Assembly: GCA_000310025.1 (NCBI GenBank)
Contig: FN649751.1
Location: 4,837,021-4,901,020 of the forward strand
Direction: 5' to 3'
DNA from: Ectocarpus siliculosus
Lineage: Eukaryota > Sar > Phaeophyceae > Ectocarpales > Ectocarpaceae
Length of the DNA stretch: 64,000 bases
The notes beneath the pieces were generated by a model, which was given only the letters and a program-made list of their open reading frames with translations, did not search any database and was not told the origin of the DNA. Below, piece by piece: positions 56,484 to 64,000 of this stretch (within the stretch, counting starts at the first letter, position 1; each line of letters starts with the position of its first letter). The position numbers and the translations under genes were made by a program.

Positions 56484-58379
56484 TCAGCGGTAGTCGTACT
56501 CGTCGTCGGAATCGGAATCGCCGTTGTTGTTGTCGCCCTGGTACGTGCTCGACGCCTGAACTATTGCCCTGCCGATGGCCCCTATCCAATCGTCCTTCTC
56601 CTGTCAGAGGCGGCAACAGCACAGCACGCTGTTGGTATGTGGTATGCTACATGCACTTCAAAAGCAGGCAAGATGAAAACCTTTCACGGAACATCCTTTT
56701 TCTGAAACGAACAAGGGCTACACTATCTACGTCCACGACCAGGTGCTGGACCGGGGTCAGAAGCAGGTTCTCTTTTGGGGATCGAGACCAACACCCTGTA
56801 GTCCACGCACACGAGACTAAAATACTGCTTCGGGCAGCACGGCGGTCTGTCGGTACATGAGTTTGACATAAGGGCGAAACATCACCGACAAACTGAGCTC
56901 TGTGGTGCAACTGTACCGGTAGGTCGCATGTTGATCTAATTTCAGGCCAAGGAGAACGCGTGCGATTGCTTTCATGGCCTCCGTTCCATTGCAGATGACT
57001 TCGGTAAAAACTCGAACGAGTCAAAATACATGAAACAAGAAACAATCCCGATTATCCGATCTCCCAACGTTCAAAGTTAAGTTACACATATGCACAGCAG
57101 CCGCTACATAATACCTTCTCGGTGTTGGCGTACATGAAGTACGTTGTTTCGTGGGTGGAAACCTCGAGGGCGTTTCGCTTGCTGGTCTTCTGCTCCGCCG
57201 ACTTGACCGTCATGCACGAGCTCAGGTCGATTCTCCCGTGCGGCGTCTCGTACTCCGACTAAAAACGTGACCAAGAGGGACGGCAGCCAGAGTTTTCGTG
57301 TGGCACGTGGTGCTTTCAGAAAACATGAAACATATATTTACGTAGACTGTTGTACGTCTTGGTGTAGGCGATGCGCATCTGGAATCGAGAACGGAACGGT
57401 TTGAACAGGACAGACTGGTTGTCGAAGAGTTAATATCTCGTGGCAAGCGCCAGACGAAAACCACAAATTTTTTGCTCCACAAATAAGCGGGCACTGCAAT
57501 GTAGATGTTACCTACCACTGCGCTACAGCAGTAGTATGGAGACAAAAAATGGTCGAGACCGCCAACACCAAAGCATAAATGACCTCACAGATGATTATGT
57601 CCTTCTGAGAGGTTACCGTATTTATATATTGTTGTGTTACGTTTGCGGTCTCGACCATTTCGTGTCCACAGCGCTCCCTGAGCTACAATACGGGTAACAT
57701 GGCTGTTGTTGCTGCTGCGTGGACGTAAGTAAGAGAACCCATCGATCTGCAATCATCATCACGGGTGCCGAATCCTATCTAGAGGACGGTATACGTGTTT
57801 ATGTACTACAAGCAGCAGCAGTATTGAGCATGCATGCTCTCTCCCGAACATTTTCGGTGGAAATTTTGCGCGTGTCGCTTTGTCTACCGAGGTCAAAACG
57901 CACACATCGACATCACGACAAAGCAAAGCCACGGGGAGGAGCGCCGAAACTACATTACTGTGGTACACACATGAGGGTAAAATGTTCCAAGGTATGCATA
58001 CCATCGATCCTTTCGTGCTCACAGCCGTTTGTCCTTCTCTCGAAACAATACAATCGCCGACGTCGCTGCTACTGCTGTTGACTCCCCCAAGACGTGACCA
58101 AAATCGAATCACTGAAAAATAATAGACCGCCTGTTGCACACGAAAGCCTTCGACAACACCGCCGTTGAACAGCGGACCGCACTCTACCACCCTAGCTGCT
58201 GCAAATCACACCTTGGCGAAGAAGAGGTTGCTCCCCTTGAGCACGAAGAATCTAGGTCGCCAGTCCTTGAGCCAGACGCTCTCCTTCCGTAACCAACCGG
58301 CGTGGTCCGGGTTGTTGCAGTCATATCGAACCCCGGTCTTCTGGTCGTGGAAGGGTGGTCGAGCCATGGTGGTAGCCAT
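56484..58379 (-). CDS. Small single-PH-domain protein, plant AtPH1-like
   Basis: Three exons (minus): 58212..58379, 57115..57258, 56484..56600; 142 aa, all introns in phase 0. The whole protein is essentially one pleckstrin homology domain: NPDHAGWLRKESVWLKDWRP then RFFVLKGSNLFFAK (strands 1-3), SEYETPHGRIDLSSCMTVKS, then EVSTHETTYFMYANTEKEKD and DWIGAIGRAIVQAS (C-terminal helix with the conserved Trp), and an acidic tail ending DSDSDDEYDYR. Length and layout resemble the small plant protein PH1. PH domains of this kind bind phosphoinositides and place proteins on membranes; the basic residues after strand 1 (RKES, KDWRPR) fit that, but ligand is inference. It is divergent with the Elp3-like gene. 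Confidence 0.88.
57547..57660. mobile_element. Small element with 16-bp perfect terminal inverted repeats (MITE-like)
   Basis: AAATGGTCGAGACCGC at 57547..57562 is the exact reverse complement of 57645..57660, giving a 114-base unit in intron 1 of the PH-domain gene. The interior is AT-rich without a reading frame. No clear target-site duplication is seen, so it may be a MITE or a hairpin-forming RNA. Confidence 0.55.
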
Positions 58380-58649
58380 GAGCAGAGAAGCGCGGGGGGG
58401 GGAGGGGGGAGGGGGGCGTGGGGGCGTCGACGTACGCGCCACGTGTGTGTCGACAACACTAGGAAGTACAGAGAGAGCCGAGTGACTGCTGCACGCAGAA
58501 AGCAGCAGATGAGTGCGTTCGGTTGGTGGCCCTCTAGAGTGCGTTGTGCTGGGGGGTACATAGCGCAACTATGATCTACTTCGCGGTGCCCTTTTGCGGA
58601 GCGGCCGCTGCATTGTTGTGGCTTCACTCACTCTGCTTCAGCTTCCGCG
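58380..58649. promoter_or_regulatory. Divergent promoter region, PH-domain gene / Elp3-like gene
   Basis: Only 270 bases separate the two start codons, the shortest of the three divergent pairs in the window. A G-rich run occurs near 58398-58425. No TATA box is evident. Confidence 0.5.
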
Positions 58650-61588
58650 ATGGCACCTCCCCAAGTGACAGAGGAAGTCAGGCATAGCGCCTCGCCCGAC
58701 ATCGAGAGCCTGGTGTACGATGCCGATCATGAGGTACCAGCGTGTGAAATATAATTGACGGATGGATATTAGTTGGCATGTGGAGTAGATTGCTGTGGAG
58801 TAAAATCTCGCCGCACGTGAGCCAACAGATCACACAACAGCAGCAGGTGCACTCGGCGGTGACAGCAGCAGCTGTTGCTGCTAGCCTTGGAGAAATTGAA
58901 ACCACTCTGCTGCTTTGGGTCTTTTGGTGTTGCTGAGCACATGTCCCACTTCATATGCATGGGTCTCTCTGGAAGAACTAAGACTTTACAGCGTCGTCCG
59001 TCAATGACATGCAGTTGATGTTGCTGCTGCGGCTGATACGACACCACCAACCCGTGCAGCACGCCGCCAAACGGCTGTAGCACTATTGACAACGCCGTAC
59101 CAACCCAACTCCACTCTTAACACTTCTAACACGAGCGATATTGATGTGCTTACATTGTCCGGCTTAGAATTCTACAATGGACAAAGGTTGGTTTGCAGTA
59201 GATTCACAAACCACAAGTTGTTTTTCGTGTCCGCTAGACTGTATTTTACGTATCATACAGCCATGCGCGAGGCCCGACCAGCATGGAGCGGCGCAAAAAA
59301 ACAATCAAGCACCACGAAAACACGAAAATGCCTTCGTGAGCACCGCGCATGCATACGCTGAGGGGTTGTTGTACGCGTCTATGGCGTGTGGGGTTGCACG
59401 TGTGTCTTTCTGTGCAGAAATGTTACCGATTTTACAGAGAAAATCGTAGAATTTTGAATGTAGGAACTGATGCTGGCCAAGCGTACCGAGCCGTGGCCGT
59501 GAGGTCATTATGTCATGATTCATGATACAACCGGACTAAGCGTTTCACATGGACCACCGTAGATGCATCGCGAACGCCCACAATCATCCCTACGTTGCAA
59601 GTACCTCGGCACTCTAAGAGATTAGTTACCCCCCGAAGGTTGAGCTTCGAAGCAATCGATGCACGACACAGCGGAAGATTTCGTTGGGTGTTGCGTTTCC
59701 TTGAGGCGGTGACAGCTTCTGCTGGTCGTCTTTCTGCCACCCACTATCGGTTCTCGCTGGGTTACTGCTGCGGCTGCTATTCTTTCTTTTTTTACCTTGT
59801 TGTGGCCGTCGTTTTGACTTGCGGTCCAGAGTTTGTTATCTATTATATCATGTTTTTTCTTCCCGTTGGTGTCGATGTCTTCGCATTCATCTTAGGAATC
59901 GTGCGTTCTGTTAGAAAGGCTTACCCATTAGACTGCTCAGTCAGCGCTGACTGAGTAGTCTAATGGGTAAGCCTTTCTAACACGTTCGATACAGTGCCTA
60001 CAACCTACCGCAGTCCAGCAGACATGACCGGCCCAGACCTCACAGCTCAATCAAGGGGCCGCTGGGCGACATGATACCTACCCCCCCAAGGACGCTATTC
60101 TGTGTGCTATTCATGCGTTACAGCAGGCATGAACAACACCTTCTTTTTCCACACCTGGTGTGGACCCGACACTGCTGACTGCCTCGTCGCGCTCGAAACA
60201 ACAGTCGCGCATGCCGGCGCTGAAGGAGCTTCTCAACGAGATCCTTCCCCTCCGGAGCTGGAAGGAGATCGAGAAGCGTTTCATCATTTTCCGGCGTAAG
60301 GAAAAGTTTGTGCCCAAGAAGAACGTTGTGTACCACCTCTACATGGCCCAGGAGGTAAGGACACCCAGAGACCTCCTTCTCTTCGTCCTCCTCCTCCGCC
60401 TCCTCGCACAGCATTTTTTTTTTTTTGTACGTGATGCCCCCACCGAGACTGCTGCTATGCGGGGCGCGTGCCTCACGATCAGGTGTCACGGGCTCAATGT
60501 TCTTACTAAATAATTGCCTTTGCGTGTGATTCTGCCGCTGCTTCGCTCGTGTGCTACTGTAGCGCGTTTGTGTGCGGGGCCCGTGAAGACGTGTGTGAAA
60601 TTACCGGGCGTGCACACGTAAAATGTAAGCGCAGCGTCACCCCACGCTGTGGATGGTAGCTTGATCGACGCAGCACCGCCGCGATCGCTCGCTCGCTCGT
60701 ACGGCAGCAGAATATGGTACCAACGTTTTGCCTCGTCCGGGGGGCGGTCTGATTATGCGAGGCGGTTGTGTCTGCCACATTGCAAGGCACGACGCATGAC
60801 GTTCGCGCCATGCCTCTCTAAGCGTGTTGCAACTCTGCAACTCTGCACCATGTATCAGGATCGATGTGACGTTTTTCCCATGTCGGTGTATCTGTTCTTG
60901 GAGGCGTAACGTGCAGTGAGCAGAATGATACGAGTGTTTCTTTGTGTGGAAACGATGCTCCATTTCGAGGTCAGTTGTTTATGACACAGACAAGCAGCAG
61001 GATTTGAGGAACCCTCCCCCACGTAGTTCGAAGTCCCGTTCATCGACAGAAATGATCGTCCCTCCCCCGCACCAAACCAAAGAGTGTCCCACTCCCTGTG
61101 CGCCGTTCTGCAGCCAAACGACTACGGCATGCATGATCATGATTCCACACACCGGGCCACCCGGTGGACAGAAACAAGCATAGGGAGAATATATATCATG
61201 ACAAGATCTATGATAAGGGTGACTACCGTGCGCGTGAAAGTTGAGACATAGCACCCAATCGCCTCGGCCTTGGCCACCGCCGCCGCCGCAGGTCCGGAAC
61301 GACGCCCTCGAGAAGGCCCTCGTGAGCAAGCACGTGCGCAGCCTTAGCGGCGTCCTCATCGTGACCGTGCTCACCTCCCCCTACCCGGAGTACGACGTTC
61401 CGGGTGCTGGGGGAAGGCCGGCCAAGCGCAAGGTGCAGCGGTTCTCGTGCAAGCACAACTGCTACTACTGCCCCAACGAGCCCGCCCACGAGGGAAACAA
61501 CTTCGTCCCACAGCCTAGGAGCTACCTGCACGACGAGCCCGGCGTTCGCAGGGCTAACCGCTGCGGTGAGTCCGGCGGGAGCGTGGAC

Positions 61589-61634
<46 letters not shown>

Positions 61635-63712
61635 ATCCCCGAGAGCTTGCCTGTTTGGGGGCTCTTGTGTATCCGTGGCGCAGCTCGAACGAGAACCTGT
61701 CCCACTCAACCTCACAAGAAGAAGAGAAGGGTGCTGACGCCGTGATGTATTTGGGGCGCCAGGTGTCTTGCTACCCCCCCCCCTCCCCCCCGCCGCCGCC
61801 GCCCCCGGTGTTTGCCATCGGGGTTTGGGTTTTCGTCGCTTGGCAACGACGTTGTAAAACAAGCCCCCCACTCGGTGTTTGCCATCGGGATTGGGTTTTC
61901 GTCGCTTGGCAACGACGTTGTAAAACAAGCCAATTTCACTTCGTGAACTCGGCAACCAGGTTACCGTTTTTTTTTTTTACCTCGTTTTTTTTTTTTGGCG
62001 GTAACCATAATGGCGGTCNNNNNNNNNNNNNNNNNNNNNNNNNNNNNNCAAAAAAAAAAAACCAAAAGGGCCGACCCCCCTTGCGGGGGGGGGGCCCCCC
62101 CTTTTGGGGGCCCCCAAAAATCCCCCGGGGGTTTCCCCTTTTGGAAAAAAAAACCCCTTCCCGGGAAAAACCCGGGCGTCCCCCCCCCCCTTTTTTGGGG
62201 GGGGGGGGCAAAAGGCAAAAAGATTCCGGCCCCCCAAATTTGGGGTCCCCCCCCCCCCCCCCCCCCCGCCGCCGTTGGAAACCCACCGGCAGAGCGCTCC
62301 ACACAAGACTGGAGATTCTCGCCTTCGGAAAGCCAAACTCACCAACCCGATATCGCACTCAATCGAACAACCCCCCACCCCCCCCCGGACCCGTCCAAAC
62401 CAATCTCGCCGCTGCTGTTCTGTGTGCGTTTACTCTTAGCATCGACCGCGCTAACCGGCTGACCAATGAAAACACTTGTGTGTTGTGTGTTGTGTGTGTG
62501 TGTGTATGTTGTGTGTGCAGGCTTTGACGCCGTTCTGCAGTTTCGCGACCGTGTTTCATCCTACATCGCGAACGGTCACCCCATCGACAAGATCGAGATC
62601 CTGGTGCTGGGCGGGACGTGGTCTGAATACCCCGAATCCTACCAGGTAAATACCCCCAAATCCTACCAGGTTAGAATGGGACGACGGACGCGCTCGCCGC
62701 CAAGCGTCGGTTGCTGTGGCATCGTTGTCGCTGTTGTTGGTTTGGTCCTAACGTGTTTCTTGTTGCTGCTGTTTGTCGATATGTTGCATGCCGGGAGGAC
62801 CAAACGTAACCTTAATTTTTTTTCCGTGTATTTGGTACTTTGTAGTCCCTTAGACCAGGCTGAATGTGATATAAACAGAGAGCTCTTCAATAGCTGTACC
62901 CCTGATTTGTTTTTTTTTTCCACACGCTCATTGTGCTGGTGTCTCTTTTTCCTGTGTGTACGTCTTTCTTTCTGTCTGTCTGATTTGTCTGCAGCGCGAG
63001 TTTTGCCGAGATCTGTTCTACGCGGCGAACACGACCTTCAACGAGCGCCCGGAGAGGCTAACGCTTGAGGAGGAGATCAAACTCAACGAGGTATAGGTGC
63101 CACAGACAGCCACCATTTTGGGCGGGTACCAGCTCCACTGCTTGTGGGCAAGAAGACATAATGTAGTTCTTTCGACAGGTAGCAGCGAGCTGAGATTGCT
63201 CGGTTGGCTCATCCTGAAAGAATCAAGCATTGGTGTTTGCTCGGCTGAGGGGGCAAATGGTGTCGTTCCTGTACCGCTTGTGTGTGTTTTTTATGTTTTT
63301 TTTTGTGCTTGGGTCTGTAGTCTCTTTTCACAGATGTAGGACAACCCACGCTCGAAAGGAAACCGTTCGTGTCTTGTTGTGTTTGGTGGTGCTAAGGCTA
63401 AGGCCCTGGCGGCATGTGAAGTCCACATTCGCACACCGGTGCTCTTCAGAACGAGAAGGACAGGAGTAGGACAAAAGGCGTACACCGGATTCTGGCAGTC
63501 TGCCTCACTGCTGCTGCTGCTGCTGCTGCCTTTGCCGCCTTTTTGTACCACTGCTTGCCGCCGCTACACCGCCGCTGCCGCCGTCGTGAACGTCAATCAA
63601 TCACCAGGATGCCTCGACACGCGTCATCGGCCTTACGTTGGAGACCCGGCCGGACGTGATTGACCTGGACGAGATAGCCCGACTAAGGAGCTACGGTTGC
63701 ACGCGGCTGCAG
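58650..63712 (+). CDS. ELP3: Divergent Elp3-like radical SAM protein, 5' part
   Basis: Six exons are seen (plus): 58650..58733, 60205..60354, 61292..61565, 62521..62645, 62995..63090, 63608..63712, giving 278 residues; the gene continues past the window. The radical SAM signature is CKHNCYYC (CX3CX2C, Cys about 131, 135, 138) within QRFSCKHNCYYCPNEP. Other Elp3-type features are SGVLIVTVLTSPYPEYD, PRSYLHDEPGVRRAN, DKIEILVLGGTWSEYPESYQ, FCRDLFYAANT, VIGLTLETRPDVID and LRSYGCTRLQ. Elp3 adds carboxymethyl to wobble uridine of tRNA using SAM and acetyl-CoA; the acetyltransferase domain is not in view. The N-terminal region and cluster loop differ from canonical fungal and animal Elp3 and look like a shorter, divergent branch. 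Exon 1 is separated from exon 2 by 1.47 kb, so a missed exon is possible. An assembly gap lies in intron 3. Confidence 0.85.
59910..59981. repeat. 72-bp near-perfect palindrome
   Basis: 36-base arms with no spacer, centred at 59945/59946 (TCAGCGCTGA), differ at one position (CTGCTCAG versus CTACTCAG). It lies in intron 1 of the Elp3-like gene. Such a structure can form a cruciform or, in RNA, a long hairpin. Confidence 0.9.
61105..61160 (-). repeat. Dispersed repeat family A, partial copy
   Basis: Only the AAACGACTACGGCATGCATG core is preserved, in intron 2 of the Elp3-like gene. Confidence 0.4.
61589..61629. repeat. (GA)n microsatellite
   Basis: About 20 GA units directly after the donor of exon 3 of the Elp3-like gene. 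Confidence 0.95.
61806..62018. repeat. Dispersed repeat family B, duplicated copy
   Basis: The block GGTGTTTGCCATCGGG through CGTTGTAAAACAAGCC occurs twice (about 61807 and 61877), the second followed by GTGAACTCGGCAACCAGGTT and the T-rich tail, as at 39.7-39.9 kb. The copy runs into the assembly gap. Confidence 0.75.
62019..62048. other. Assembly gap (30 N)
   Basis: Thirty unknown bases in intron 3 of the Elp3-like gene, at the end of a dispersed repeat. Confidence 0.99.
62049..62270. other. Homopolymer-rich sequence after the gap, probable artefact
   Basis: Nearly every base is in a run of 3-12 identical bases, with all four bases represented. This does not resemble any known repeat and borders a gap, so low-quality read ends are the likely cause. 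Readings across it should be ignored. Confidence 0.7.
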
Positions 63713-64000
63713 GTAGGTACAGTACATGTCACTGAGTTGTTGTGATGCACGTCCCTATATCTCGGCGTGCGGGTGGGTGTACCCGCGATGGTGCGGGCCA
63801 ACTCGGCCTGGCGCCTGGCGCCTGGCGCCTACCCGATATAACCGTGGCGGTGCTCCCCAACCGAAAGCCTCGCACCTGACGGGTAGTCGTTGCTCCTTGA
63901 AGAGCACCAAGGGCGGTGATGTGGATGGTCTTGTTGTTTCTCACCCTTGCGTGTCGAGATCGACCTATCTCCTTACAAGAGTCCAACCCCGATCATGCCG

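Noticed and set aside
59595-59954. 119-residue hydrophobic plus-strand frame
   Set aside because: It ends in the palindrome inside an intron, has no splice partner in phase and no family motif.
61241-62527. 428-residue plus-strand frame across the N gap
   Set aside because: Only its first part is exon 3 of the Elp3-like gene; the rest is intron, GA repeat, gap and artefact.

Overview
The window is nuclear DNA of an intron-rich eukaryote. Genes have many short exons, GT-AG introns of a few hundred bases with some GC-AG introns, many trinucleotide and dinucleotide microsatellites, and TTAGGG-type interstitial telomere repeats. Brown algae such as Ectocarpus are the best fit: a predicted receptor with stramenopile-like features, large introns, and neighbouring genes on alternating strands. 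This assignment is inference from style; I could run no search. All gene models below were built by hand from splice sites, reading phase and family motifs, and the phases close exactly in every complete model.

Layout from left to right: a partial seven-transmembrane receptor (minus, 0.58-1.6 kb); a gene-poor stretch (1.6-8.1 kb); one very large minus-strand gene (8.1-24.7 kb, 18 exons, about 3008 aa) that fuses a ZNFX1-type RNA helicase and NFX1 zinc finger to three tandem CbbX/SpoVK-type AAA+ modules; a repeat-rich spacer (24.7-28.5 kb); translation factor eIF2D (minus, 13 exons, 643 aa); a small coiled-coil protein (plus, 5 exons, 214 aa); AP-4 complex mu subunit (minus, 12 exons, 442 aa); mitoribosomal GTPase DAP3/mS29 (plus, 10 exons, 679 aa); a small PH-domain protein (minus, 3 exons, 142 aa); and the 5' part of a divergent Elp3-like radical SAM gene (plus) that runs off the right edge.

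From eIF2D onward strands alternate, giving three divergent pairs with short shared promoter regions (571, 430 and 270 bp between start codons) and two convergent pairs. The genes are housekeeping functions (translation reinitiation, vesicle sorting, mitochondrial translation, lipid binding, tRNA modification) and do not form one pathway.

The most unusual object is the helicase/AAA+ fusion. Introns and spacers hold a foldback element, a 72-bp near-perfect palindrome, a small terminal-inverted-repeat element, a dispersed possibly tRNA-derived repeat family, tandem duplications, and a 30-N gap followed by sequence that looks like an assembly artefact.
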